In this document: positions 1-11,455 of the stretch, piece after piece | How the letters are laid out: each line of letters opens with the position of its first letter | How positions within the stretch are numbered: position 1 is the stretch's first letter | Origin: Dastarcus helophoroides | Lineage: Eukaryota; Arthropoda; Insecta; Coleoptera; Bothrideridae | Assembly: GCA_028583605.1 (NCBI GenBank) | Contig: CM053331.1 | Span: 15,174,857-15,238,856, forward strand | DNA: 64,000 nt | Reading direction: 5' to 3' | Notes under the pieces: model-generated | What the model saw: only the letters and a program-made list of their open reading frames with translations | The model's database searches: none | What the model was told of the DNA's origin: nothing | Translations under genes and position numbers: made by a program

Positions 1-186
1 AAGACAAATAAATGTTTTACCCTTATAACACATCCAATTGACAAATCAAATAAATTCCGTGCTCATTTTGCCACTTAAAAGCAGTCAAATTAATATGCTT
101 GACAGTACCAGTCGTGCTGACGAAATATACATCGCGTATTTTTTTTTTAGTTTGATTCACTTGCAAAGAGTAACCCCATTATGCTT

Positions 187-2104
187 TCAAAGCACTGCGA
201 GTAGGATGCGGAAACAAGGATAGATGGCGATGAACCGCCTTCTTAAACAAGGATGGGTTGTAATTTTTGGGAAAATTCCTTTCGGTAACAAATTCCATAA
301 TTTGGAAGTTCTATAAAAAAAAGAGTCTCCGTAGACAAAAATCCTCACTCTGTCAAGCTGGACCGCACAGGAATTTGCTTTCTCCGACTGTCTAGTACGC
401 CTTAAGAATCTTGCCCTTGGGGGGATTAATCATATTAATTTCTGCTAGAATCTTTCATGATAGTACTTGTAGAAAAGAGACAAGTCTTCAACCATACACC
501 TGTGCTCTAGTGTTTCGAGAAAATCGGTCAGACTCTCGTCATCAATTTGGCGAATCACTCTTCTTTGAATTGAATCCAAGAGAGCTAAAGTCTGATTTGT
601 GGCTGAACTGCAAACATAAGAACAGTATTCTAGTGTCACCCTAATTTGAGCTTTGTATAATGGTAATAGCTGATGAGATGTGAAGTACTTTTTAGCTTCA
701 AAAAGAAAGCCTAGCTTCTGTGAGGCGGATTTAGTAATGGCGCGCACATGATCGTCCGAAGAGAAGTTAGTGCCTGCATTCACTTCTAGAATAGATGGAT
801 TGGATCCCATGGAAAGGATTTTATCGTCCATTAGTATGTTTGTTGCATTATCCCTTGATGTTTTGATGTTTTCTTAGATAAAACCGCGGTCTGAGTTTTT
901 GAAGCGTTGAAGTCGACCATATTGTTCTTACCCCATTTCAAAATAATCTCGAGATCCGGATTAATTGTCTGTATCTGCTGTTCCCTTAGTCGATCTGAAG
1001 CAGAGATAGATAATGGTTTGTCGGAAAAAAAGATGACACAAGGTTACTATCATCTGCGTAGCTATATATAGGATTGAAAGCTAAAGCGAAGAGATCGTTT
1101 ATGTATATCAGAAATGGAGTAGAAGACAGAACAGACCCCTGAGGCCCCCTGCGTTAATCGCAAATGTCTGGGATGAGACGACGATCTGAAGAGACCTGTC
1201 AACGAGAAAATTGAATATCAAATGACAAAGTCCAATAGTAAGGACCATAAGATGTTAATTTGGCGAGAAGAGATCGGTGCCAGACTCTGTCGAAAGCCTT
1301 TGAGATATCCAATGCCACAATCCTAGCCTCACTATGTTTTTCTATAGCTGATTTACAGATATGAGTAACATATGCCAGTAGATCGCCAGTGGAACGTTGT
1401 TCTCCATAACCGTATTGCCTGTCGGAGATGATTCTATTTTTCTCCAGATATTTGAGAATTTCGATGTTGTTACCCTTTTCATCACTTTAGATATAACGGG
1501 TAACAAAGATATAGGGCGATAGTTGTTAGCCAGATTCCTTTTTCCTTTTTTAGGGACAGGCTGCACTCTAGCAGATATCAAGATGTTAGGGAATACACCT
1601 TTGTTGTAAGAGAGTGTGAACAATTTGCTAAGGACAGGAGTCAACTCTAAGGCGCACTTCTTAAGAACAATAGCGGGAATACCATCAAGGCCAGACGCTT
1701 TCGAGGTTTCGAGCTCAAGGAGAATCTTCCCGATTTTGCGTTGTCTAAAAAAAAACTTTAGGCATCGAAGTGCTAACCTTAGGGAGAATAGGAGGTTCTG
1801 CGTTTCGAGAACCAAGATTGGAATTTTCAGCAAACATTAAAGCTAACATGTCAGCCTTTTTCTTGGAGGTAGTAGCAATATTGCTATTTTCATCGAGTAA
1901 AGGTGGAAAATTTGAAGATGTAAAATTCTTTCCAATCGACTTGGCAAATCACCAAAAGGACCTGGAACCGTTTGGACAGTTGATAAGCCTCTGGCGCATT
2001 TTACGATCGAAATCACCTTTTGCCTCGTCAATAACCTGCTTACAATAGTTTCGTGCATCTACAAATATGGTCCGAGTCTCGACTGAGGGATTATTTCGCC
2101 AACG
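187..2104 (-). pseudogene. Reverse transcriptase and C-terminal region of LINE copy 1
   Basis: This is the reverse transcriptase part of the same element. Motifs in order on the minus strand are SKASGLDGIPAIVLKKCA (about 1700), NYRPISLLPVISKV (about 1530), GPQGSVLS (about 1140), the catalytic YADD box (1049-1060), then LGFLFEAKKYF and the C-terminal HERF segment (ending near 445). After further frame breaks, a recognisable tail (FYRTSKLWNLLPKGIFP) continues to the stop at 187-189. Both catalytic aspartates of YADD are present. At least four frameshifts or stops disrupt the frame, so this is a fossil. The linker at 1840-2100 resumes exactly across the solo LTR insertion. Confidence 0.85.
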
Positions 2105-3815
2105 TGTTACGGAGTTTTTCCCCAGTGAAGGAGTCGTGGCTAAGTATTTATAATATACTGGAAATTCTGTGCCACTATCAAACTAGGAAATAATTTCCTT
2201 CACTATCGCCGGCTAGCGTTTGGGAAAGAGCAAGAGCCTCTTCTTGTTACAGGCTGGGAGACGTACACCCCTGTGAGGACCCCGCGTTTGGGCCGATGTG
2301 ATAATCTAGGGGGTGGAAAACTTTCCAAAAAGTGACAAGTCCGGAACTCAAGAGTGAAAATATTTCTAAGTCCCAGATTTCGCTTAAATAGAATTAAGTT
2401 TGGTAATTGCGCGGCACGACGGCTAAAGAATACCAAAAAGGGGCGCCAAGTGATTTTGAATCACGCAAGATACCTAACGGAGACGTCGAAAAATCACCAA
2501 AAGATGCTCAACACGGAAGCTGGACAATTCAATCCTAGATGGCGTAGTTCCCGTTCTCGTTGCCACTCTCTCTGTGACCTACCTTGTTGAGAGTGTTGCT
2601 GTCTAGGTTCTAACCTTACAATTTAGACAGACAGGAAAATAATTCTTAGAAGCAATAAAATAAAATATTTCAAAGGCATGATAAGTTCTAATGTACTGCA
2701 CGGTATTTCACACTTGACAATGTACGCACTCAAGGTACGTGTATCTTTCACAAACTTTCTTATTCTGGTCTTAAATTACTGACACTATTTATTTGAAAGA
2801 AAGTGCGCACTTTGTTCCGTACAGCTGTTTACAAAAGTTGGTAAACGTTACCATTAATATATATTTAAAATACTCTATTCATGGACATAAATATTTAGTT
2901 CCTGTGACGTTTTAGCAACAAGAGCAGAAGAAAAATTAATGAACAACTAAAATTTGAAAATCACACATAAAATTAACACTGGTTGGACCCAAGCCCACCA
3001 GAACAAGCTACTTAAGCAAACGAAAAGGGGCTGTAGGTAAAATTTCAAACTGAATTATAGTTTAGGTCACACTCCAAATAATTGACATGGTTGGGAAAAT
3101 CCCCAAATAAAAATATAAAGATGGGGAAATTAAGTAATCGTCGTGAAGGGTCCCAGGTCGAAGTGGATGCTGGTATTTCGTGCAGCTATTGACTCGATTT
3201 ACACGAACTTCCTTCGCCGAAGTCCTCGAAGCCCACACTTGGAGGTTTCCACGAGACGATGATCACTCCTTTGGACCTCCTTGTGTCTCGTTACAGGTCC
3301 TGATTGACAGATCAGAGATGGATCCAAAGTTTCCGATGACCAGGATTTAAAAACGAATCCGACAAGGATCCCAACCGAAAAAGAGCCTATAAAGATGAAG
3401 AAAAATGGGATTTGCTCTTTCAAATACCGAAGGTTGAGGGGGACATGCTCATACCTTGGTTATTAGGCGGCTCTGCCGCGTGCTTGGAAAGCAGCTTCCT
3501 GCTTATTACCGAAAAACCGAAACCATCTGAGGTTTTCGTCCCAACTCAGTAACACCATGAAATACAATCGCCCCAGACGGTCCGAAGATGGGTTACAGTA
3601 AATCCCTTACAGGAAGAACAACCAAGATGCACTTGGAAAATGCTGTAACCTCACCTTGAGAAGGATGACACCCAAGTGAATGACAAGAGAGAAGATGGCC
3701 GACTTCCCCCACACCAAGACTGACAGAAGATATGCCAGCACTTATAAAACCAACCAATGTATGTTTGGTGGCCTAGCCACAAGCACTATTTCTTGCGAAA
3801 ATTTAAACCGTAACA
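2105..3815 (+). mobile_element. Solo LTR (1711 bp) inserted in LINE copy 1
   Basis: The segment begins TGTTACGG and ends CCGTAACA, a perfect 8-bp inverted terminal repeat with the TG...CA ends of LTRs. It is flanked on both sides by AACG (2101-2104 and 3816-3819), a 4-bp target duplication typical of Gypsy-type integration. Removing it with one AACG rejoins the LINE linker so that it matches copy 2 at about 22405-22440. No gag or pol coding is visible inside; the 74-codon minus-strand frame at 3199-3423 matches nothing I recognise. A TATA-like TTATAAAA at about 3741-3748, about 70 bp from the right end, suggests plus orientation with a long U3. It is much less AT-rich than its surroundings. 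A complete non-autonomous LTR element is less likely, since no internal LTR repeat is seen. Confidence 0.82.
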
Positions 3816-3819
3816 AACG

Positions 3820-4911
3820 ACGATATGCGCGATTTTTTCAGGAGACAACTTGAGCACATTTTATACTGAACCAAGGTTTACTGAAGCCAGACTTCTTTTG
3901 CAATTGGGGAATTGAGCATTCCATACCAATCAGGATAGTTTCCGTGGTGGATTCGGCGACTAAGGAAGGGTTGTCTGAGTTGAAGCAGACTTCCTGCCGT
4001 GGAAAAGATGCAAAGAAGTCTCTTAATTCTTTCCAGTTTGCAGAGTTAAAGTACCAAACTTTACGGGACTGCTTCTGAAAAAAAGGCGGTATATAAAGCG
4101 AGCGACAGGCTGCTACAAGCTTGTGATCCGAATTTCCAAGCGGTGATGTCACAGAGATTTTATACAAATTTGGTGAATTTGTAAGGAAAAGGTCGAGTAG
4201 ATTAGGTTAATGGGTATCTACATCAGGAATTCTTGTGGGTTCCTCAACTAATTGCGCTAGTCCACAAGTGATGGCAAAAGCCTTTGCCACTCTTCCCGCG
4301 TCGTCAGTTCCGGAAGGAAACCTTTACCAGGGGATGTTGTGTACGTTGAAGTCACCGAGAAAGACAACCTCAGCTTTTGGATAATTCGTCTGTAGGTGAT
4401 CAAAGGTTACGGAGAGATAAGAGAAGAGCTGTCTGTATAAGGGATCATTTGGAGACAAATAAAGTAAAAAAATGAATATTACTTTGTTTTTGGAACAGAT
4501 TTTCAGCCAAATCACATCATGATCAGCAGATTCCACTGCTTCTTTTTGTTGACAGGACATGTCGCTTCGCGTAAAAGCACAAATTCCTCTATTGTGTCGA
4601 AATTTTGTGTGTAAGTCGTAGTTAGGGCAAAGCAAATGGACTGTATTGATGGATGGGGAGACTTGGGTCTCTGTCAGAGACATCACATGGGGTCTTTCCT
4701 TTTGAAGGTGTCGATGAACCGAGTTTAAATTTGAGTTTAGACCCCGAATGTTACAGAATTAAATTTTGAATGAATTGTTTGAAAGAAACTTGGCCCGTGG
4801 TTCATTAAAATTTTCCGTTGATTTTGGATTCCCTTGTACACCCTCCACCCGGCCATCCGAACGGGAGGGTAATTTACGTCCGGAATTTTTTGCACGAAGA
4901 GAGTCCATCAT
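3820..4911 (-). pseudogene. APE-type endonuclease domain of LINE copy 1
   Basis: This is the N-terminal part of the LINE polyprotein, which nicks target DNA for target-primed reverse transcription. The likely start is the double ATG at 4906-4911, because copy 2 also has ATGATG at the same place. Visible endonuclease motifs, in order, are CNIRGL (about 4741-4758), SLTETQ, LYLSPND, GDFNVHN (about 4328-4350) and NSDHKLV (about 4117-4135). The catalytic Asp and Asn of GDFN and the SDH triad are retained here, whereas copy 2 has lost the GD. An in-frame stop lies just before CNIRGL (4759-4761) where copy 2 has a Gln codon, and there is a frame break between GDFNVHN and the SDH segment. Family assignment is firm; activity is not expected. 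Confidence 0.85.
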
Positions 4912-5159
4912 ACTTGTTTTTAATAATTAGAAGCAAGCATTCTACCACCTACCATCATTAATTACGGATGTGGGAAGAAAGTAAAAAAAAACTCTTTGAA
5001 CTATCCTAAAGAGTCGCAAAACTATAATGTTCCAGGAAACTGGATCTTAAAAGCGATGTGTTTCATCAACGTTATATTGTATATTTTTCAATTATAATAA
5101 ATGTTCTCTAATGAAGCAATGCGAAGGTACTAAAAATTCTAAATATTCAGAACCGCTAT

Positions 5160-5300
5160 CATACAGGGTGATTTACATTAGGGTACGCCCCACATAAGCC
5201 CGAAACATAATCCAGTATACAGGGTGATTTTTGAAAGCGATCCAACCTAAATATCTAGAAAACAGAAATTTTATGTGCAAAATGCCAAAACCAGACAATG
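5160..5300. repeat. Two transposon end motifs (ACAGGGTGATTT)
   Basis: ACAGGGTGATTT occurs twice, near 5165 and 5219, 54 bp apart. TACAGGGTG is the terminal sequence of several foldback elements in this window. The second copy lies downstream of the transposase remnant at 5840-6700 and may be its 3' end. No matching opposite end could be found nearby. Confidence 0.5.
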
Positions 5301-5839
5301 TTAGTTATAAGGAGGACACTTAATTAGTGTAGATCGAGTTCTCAGGTGCTCACCCTTGGCCGGGGTAGCCGCTCCCTGAAAAATCCGAAATGGAAAAGGG
5401 CTTAAAAAAGTTTTTTGTTTGAAAGGTCGATAAAATCTCTTTTTAGCTATGTGGTAGTTTTTTATTTCTACGATTAGTTTTTGAGAAAACCGCTTGCTGT
5501 GCAACCAGCTTACGTTCACGTTTTTCCCGCACAACATTGTTATTAACGCCTATTGTTAGTAAAATCAACGCTTTGGGATGTCAACTATCAACGATATAAA
5601 TGTTTTGATGAAACTAATGTTTAAACCACTGTTTAGAGTATAACTTCAAGTAATCAGTTAAACGTCAATTAATAAGCAAGGAAACACTATATAAATGAAA
5701 AAAAGGAAACTTTAATGTCTTTAAAATTACAAATTTTATTGTTTAAAACAGTTGAATTTTACAAGAGATAAAAGAAATAAGCACTGGTTTGTTCCAAGCA
5801 GTAGTAGATCCGGTTTTTAAATTCTTTTGCTTTTTAAAG

Positions 5840-6700
5840 TGTTTCATTCATCAACAGTTCCTTATCCAAATTAGCCAGTTGTGTTTTGTATATCACTGAT
5901 CTCAAATAGCCCCAGAAAAAAAAGTCTAAACTTGTCAAGTTTGATAATCATGCAGGCCAATGAATTTTACCACGTCTGCAAATCCAGTGGATCGGCAATC
6001 GATTGTTAAGCCAATTACGAACGTTTGCGGTGAAGCTTTATCTTGTTGCAAGAGGAACTCATTTTTGTCCAATATTTGATTTGCTTCTAAATCTAACCGA
6101 TTCTCTATTTTTACGGTTATTAAAGGATCTATGATATTTTCTAATATATTCAAGTAAATGTCCTTAGTTAGTGTTTCATTTATAAATATGAGAGCATCCT
6201 CAAGAATCCGTGCCCCTAGAGAACTTGAGAGTATGGCCTTCTCTGACAAAATGGGGGTTTTCATCGCTCCAGTAATGCACATTGTGTTTATTAACAGAGC
6301 CATGTAAATTAAAGCTGCCTTCAATACTGAAACATATATTTTTTGCAAATGTTTGGTTTGCACTGACTAAATTCGACATATTCTCCGAAAGGTCTATTAA
6401 TCTGTTTAATAACCTTCACAAAAATGTTTAACACTTCACGAACTGATGAATATAAAAGCACAGTGCCAAGTAGTTTCAACAGTCTAGAGCAAAGAGTTAA
6501 TGGGGCCTATTACCTCAATTTAAATCATTTCATTTACCACTCTGTTACCACGTCTTTTCTTATGTACTACCAATCTTATGTCTATGAATTTTTGTACAAG
6601 CTTTGTAACGTATTTGTGGCTCAAATTCTTATCCAGATACCTACCATTAAAAACCTTTGCAGTGGCTTCAGCACATTTGTTTTAGGAGCCATAAATTAAA
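5840..6700 (-). pseudogene. Mariner-superfamily transposase remnant
   Basis: This is a decayed DNA transposase read on the minus strand. From the N-terminal side, 6480-6600 gives KYVTKLVQKFIDIRLV followed by KKRRGNRVVNEM, the helix-turn-helix and basic linker pattern of this superfamily. The longest open piece (5935-6363) includes a YLNILEN segment and FLLQQDKASPQTF, corresponding to the catalytic FQQDGAPPH block. A different frame at about 5850-5920 gives LDKFRLFFWGYLRSVIYKT, matching the DFFLWGYLK block. The catalytic Asp in QQD is kept; the last acidic residue region is degraded. Several frameshifts and stops are present. A CAGGGTG end lies downstream at about 5219; the other end was not found. 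Confidence 0.7.
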
Positions 6701-8640
6701 ATAATTTTAATTCTTTCAGGAACCGAGTACACCATTTTCACCCGAACATTTGCAGATTTACTTTAAAACTGAAAAATTGTCAACCTCAATGCGGATTCTT
6801 GACCAGTGACCCAAAAAAAGAACTCCTGCGACACCATTTCGAAAAAAAGTTTCATCATATTGTCTCAAAGCCCTATGAAGCCTACTAGAATATTAAAAAA
6901 TTTTTATGATTTTATGTCCAAAAAATGAGTTTTTCGGAAAAAACAGATCTCGGATTTTTAATCAGCGATCCCAAAAACCCCTACTACACCCTAAGCAATG
7001 AGTTTTCCGAGAAGACCAACCACGGATTTATGGTCAGCATCCTAGGATGCATTTCCGAGGCAATTTGTGTTAATTTTCCCGACTTTGAGAATTGCTTAGC
7101 AAAACGCCGCATTTAGGGAGTTGTTTTCAATATTAAGTGGCGAACAAAAATCTAGCGACTGCGTTTTAGTAGCAGTGAATGTTTCTTGGGTCATCAGAAA
7201 TGGAATGCAGAAAGAATTTTGAAAATCTAACTTATTATATGATTTATTTTTATCTATTTCCCGGCTTATTGCCTGGATTAGTATATGGCCTGAGGTTTAA
7301 AATATTGTCAGTTTTTAACGTTCGCACTGTTTCATTAGAGAATATTTAAGTGAAATAAGTTCACATATCTAAATGCATGTCTTGCCGAGGACGCTTGTAT
7401 TTAATGGAATTTGCTATAAATAATGCAAATTTCGAATATAAGAAAATTAAATTTGCCTCACTCAGCGACCTTTGTAACCGTTTAGAAAAACTTAGGATTA
7501 CATCGTTCTTTTGGTTATATTTTTAGACATACTCTAGAATTAAATACCTTGCTATTTTTTTAACGTTTCGTATTTATATAAATTGCTTATCTGATGTATA
7601 TTTTTCTTCTGAAGGTACTAATAATATAACAGATAAAAGAAAAATATATTTAATATAAAAACGTGCATCAAATGTTACTAATAAGTTCAACGCATTTATG
7701 TTAAATGCGCAGGTATTAAGCTGAATTCGTGATCTCCAATATGTTAATAAACTGTCTAGAAAATGCATTTAAATCGACCAAATGATCTGCTGAAATCCCA
7801 GCAGTTGTGATCATTAAGTCCCCCTTAGTTGCTCTTTTAATTAAAGTAAACGGTAATGCCCAGTGGAACGTTTACCAGACGTTTGTTTCAAGCTGAGAAT
7901 ATTCAACATGTGGCTGATGGCGTTATGATGCCAATGGCAAACTTCTACTGTTATTACTGGAATCGAATGGCGAAAAATATGTGTAATGCACAAGATTAAC
8001 GAGCACGGATCTTCCTGCTAACTTGGTCTCTTCGTGCTGTACTAGTAATAATTTAGATGAAATCTCGCGTTAATGGTATAATTAAATACAAACCGAACGT
8101 GCTTCAAATTATTTATGTTTCATTTGAGGAAACGCAATGATAGATACTTTTTTGCTTGCGAGGCCATAGAGGGAGCAACCTTCTTAGTTGCAGTCAAATC
8201 TATCTTTGTGTTTGAAATGCGTATATAGTTTCTAGTGGAATTCTGTGCTTTTAATTGGAAATGAACCAGTTTTTATAAATGATTTTCGTGAACAGCGGCA
8301 ATTACTTCATGAAGCTTTAAGGCTTTTTTTGTGTATAAAATGAACCTACTACTTGTATTGTAGTATTATTTTTACATTTTTATTATTACATGATTGTTAA
8401 TTTAGTACGACTGTGTTCATGTTTTTATATGAATGCATAATGGGTTCAAAATGTTATAGTTTCAGCATTCCCTTATCTCAAAAGCGTAACATGCAATTAT
8501 GAAAATTTCCACTAAACAGTTCTGCTTTCAAACAAATCTCTTACCACGTAATTTCTTTTTTATAATACTAAACCAATTATCACAAAACATAGATTCAACC
8601 AATGCTTTCTACTTTTTTGCTTTTCTTAAAATTCATCGTT
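6700..8640. other. Unassigned AT-rich DNA with short degenerate direct repeats
   Basis: No gene is recognised. Within 6790-7060 a short motif recurs three times: GCGGATTCTTGACCAGTGAC near 6791, CTCGGATTTTTAATCAGCGA near 6948 and CACGGATTTATGGTCAGCAT near 7021. The 63-codon frame at 6925-7116 lies within these repeats and has no protein signature. The rest shows only scattered short open frames. Confidence 0.45.
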
Positions 8641-10620
8641 TTTTTTTGTAAATTCGACTTATTCTCAAAATTAGACTTTTTCAAGGTTTGAGAATATGAA
8701 AATTCTGCCTTTTGGAAATTTGTTCTTTTTAAATTCGATTTTCCGAAAGTTTAAATAATCGATTATTTAATAAAGGATTAAGAAATTAAAAAAAAACAAG
8801 ACTTTAACAATTTTGAGAAAAATATCTTAGAGTTGTTTCCACTTTTGCTCATAATTCTATTTTTCTTTTCGTAGAACTTTAACCTATTCTCAAAATCCGA
8901 TTCATTTTAATTATCAAATTTTTTAAACTCCTAAAATTGCAACATTTTACTCGAAATTTTGTTCATTATTTCGAAATTTCGACCTTACTTCCATAATTTA
9001 AATTTCGTCACGTTTCTCAAATATAGTCTTCCAAAAATTTTGACATTTACTTGCTGCAAATTTTACTTGTTTGCGAAAATTCAAGGTTTTACGTTTCCGC
9101 AAATTTTGACTTTCCTCCCGATATTTTTCTTATTTTCATAAGCTAGACTTTATTCTAAGAATTTGATATTTTTAAATTTCGCTTTAACTGGAAAATTCCC
9201 AGTTATTACATAATTCGAAATTTCTTATGCTTTTTTTTTCAAATTATTTTACTGCTTCTCTCAACATTCGCATTTATTTAAAAATTTTTATTTTTTCATT
9301 TATGATGACGAAATTTTAAATTTATTTTGAATTTCCTTTTTTATCACAATTTTCTCTAAAATCCTATTATTTTCCTGGAGATTTATTTTTTTAAGTGTAG
9401 ACTGGTCTCACAGATTAATTTCTTGCATAAAATTTCCACTCTAGGAAATTTTGACTTTCTTCAAGTTGACATTTATTTATTTTCCAAATTCATCCTTTCT
9501 TTTAAAATTTTGCTATTTTCCTAAAAAAATTTTCGAAAAGTTAAATCCTTTAATTCGTTTTATTCTTGTCCAATTCAGTCTCAATATTCGATTTATTTCA
9601 TCAAAATATGAAACTTTTAGCTTCTTCTGAAACTTTTCCTCGAAATTTCGTTCTTTTCCAAAATTGAATTTTTTAAATTTTTTATTATTTTTCAAAATGT
9701 TGACACCTTTTTCGTGAGTTTGTTTAAGTTCCATTTTATTTTAAAATATCTCAAAATTTCGAATTTTTCTTGAAAATTTGTCTTTTCTTTTGAAATTGTA
9801 TATTTTTTTGAATTACTTTTACATTTAAAATTACTTTTTAATTGTCGTTTCCCGAAAAATTAATTTATTCCCCAAATTCGCGGTTTTCTATCAAAATTTA
9901 ATTTCTTCTAGAAATGTTGAAGCTTTAGCTAAAATTTTCACTCTTCATAAAATTTGATTTTTTTACAGATTTTGATATTTTTATCAAAATTATTTTTTTT
10001 TTCATAATTTAATTTTATTTTGAAAATTATGTTTTCCTTAAATTTAGTTTTCTTTAGTAACCTTTGCCTTTTTCCAAAGTTTAATAATATTCTCAAAGTT
10101 TCGAGTTCATTTTCAAACCTCGTTCTTTCTTTCAAAATTATACAAATATTATCAAAATTCTTTTCCACAAAACTTTGAGATTTATTTTTTAAAAATTTAA
10201 CTTTCCTAGGAAAAATTGGACTTTTCTATTGAAATTTCAATATGTTTTTAAATATTCTTCTTTCCCGGAGTTCTATTTTCTTAAATTTTTTTTCGACATT
10301 TTGTTTTGGAAATTTGGCTTTTCCTCCACTAAAGAGTTGTTACTGAAAATTTCAACAGTGTTCAGAAAAAGTTAACATTCTGATAAAAATGTTACTTTCG
10401 GCAAGGCTGAAAAAATATTTTTTGAATAGTTTCGACCTTTGCCTGATAATTCGTTACTTGTTCGAAATTATGTTGAAATGTTAATAAAAGAGATAAAGAT
10501 GTGGGAAAATAAATTTGTATTAAAAATTTCAACTTTTCTCTATATTTGAAAACTATATCAAAATTTAAATAAAAAATATAACGTTCCCTATATTTGCAAC
10601 TTTTCACTTTTTCCTAATTT
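8640..10620. repeat. Degenerate AAATTY-type array, T-rich on the plus strand
   Basis: About 2 kb consists of endlessly varied short units of roughly 25-30 bp. The theme is TTTTCnAAATTTTGACTTTTTC, with nearly all G on the plus strand confined to GA or TTTTG steps. The same theme appears in inverse orientation (A-rich plus strand) at 31.2-33.4, 33.7-35.2 and 42.3-43.7 kb. Open frames here on either strand are low-complexity Phe/Leu or Lys/Asn/Ile strings and are not genes. The exact unit length cannot be fixed by eye. Confidence 0.6.
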
Positions 10621-11380
10621 TTTTGCCCTTTTAGAGGTTGATGTGTTAAAGTGGATTTTGTGTTTATCTTTTTCATAAATTATTTGCACAGAGTTTTGAG
10701 TCAAGAAATATTTACACCAAATTTTAGTTAATAAACCGCATTATTAACTTGGTTCCACACAAATCTCGAACCTCGATTTCAGCCCCATTTACTCTTTAGG
10801 TGCTGAATTTTTAAATCGGCCAAATGAATGTTATTCATAGGTTATTCGCATAGAGTTTTGTATTATGCAACACCTTTTTAATTTTTTGTACTTAAGCTGT
10901 GATACTCCTTTTTCTTCATTTAGGTGTTAAATATTAAAATCGCCTATGTATATGCTCAATTATTTATTATTTTTTAAGCAAAACTTGAGGTTATAAAATG
11001 ATTTTTTTATTTATTTTTCTTACCAAATTTTAATACACCCTTTAACCCCGTTAGAATTTAAATTATTAAAATCAGCGAAATATTGGTTTCATTATTTCTT
11101 TCATGGATTATTTCTACAAACATTTCAGTTCATAAAACGCACTATTAACTTTGTTTCATGCTTAACTCAAAATTTAAATTTACCCTCTTTTTTGCTTTTG
11201 GAGGCTGAATTGTTAAATTCGCCCAAACACGGCCTAAATATTTTTTTCGTAAATTATTTGCATAAAAAGTTATTATTAACTCCCTTCCATGCTAATTTCG
11301 AAACTCCATTTCACCTCCTTTTTAAAGAACGCATTTCCAAAAGTCCCCTCCTATTGCCTATCTATGACTGCAACACCTAC
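10620..11380. repeat. Imperfect tandem repeat, unit about 125-160 bp
   Basis: Five or six diverged units carry a shared pattern: a purine-rich GAGGYTGA or TTAGGTGYTRA start, TTAAAATCGCC-like sequence, then TTATTTGCAYARAGTTTTG and AAAACGCAYTATTAAC. Starts fall near 10634, 10797, 10921, 11050 and 11196. A CACCCTGTA transposon end follows at about 11447-11455, so this may be the internal minisatellite of a decayed element. Confidence 0.45.
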
Positions 11381-11455
11381 TAGATTTTGAAAAAGCATAA
11401 AATATATAGGTTGCTGTTTAAAAAACAAAGTTATCATCTGCCCAAAACACCCTGT

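Larger units (their letters stand above)
143..4915 (-). mobile_element. Non-LTR retrotransposon (LINE), copy 1, interrupted by a solo LTR
   Basis: This is a nearly full-length single-ORF non-LTR retrotransposon read on the minus strand. The order is endonuclease (4911 to about 3820), linker, reverse transcriptase (about 2100 to 900) and C-terminal region ending at a stop at 187-189. About 35 bases beyond the stop lies a run of about ten A (T on the plus strand, 143-153), consistent with the 3' tail. Without the 1711-bp LTR and one 4-bp duplication the element is about 3.05 kb. A second copy of the same family lies at 21354-24056 on the plus strand and aligns through all domains. Clade placement (Jockey/CR1/Daphne-like group) is tentative and rests on the C-terminal pattern around SLEYCSHVW, seen here as TLEYCSYVC. 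No separate gag-like ORF1 is seen. Stops and frameshifts make it inactive. Confidence 0.88.

Noticed and set aside
3199..3423. 74-codon minus-strand frame inside the solo LTR
   Set aside because: It is an isolated short frame in an LTR with no gag or pol motif, so it is likely chance in GC-richer DNA.
5219..11455. A single large element bounded by TACAGGGTG at 5219 and CACCCTGTA at 11455
   Set aside because: The sequences inside the two ends do not align as inverted repeats beyond the terminal motif. They are more likely ends of two different elements.
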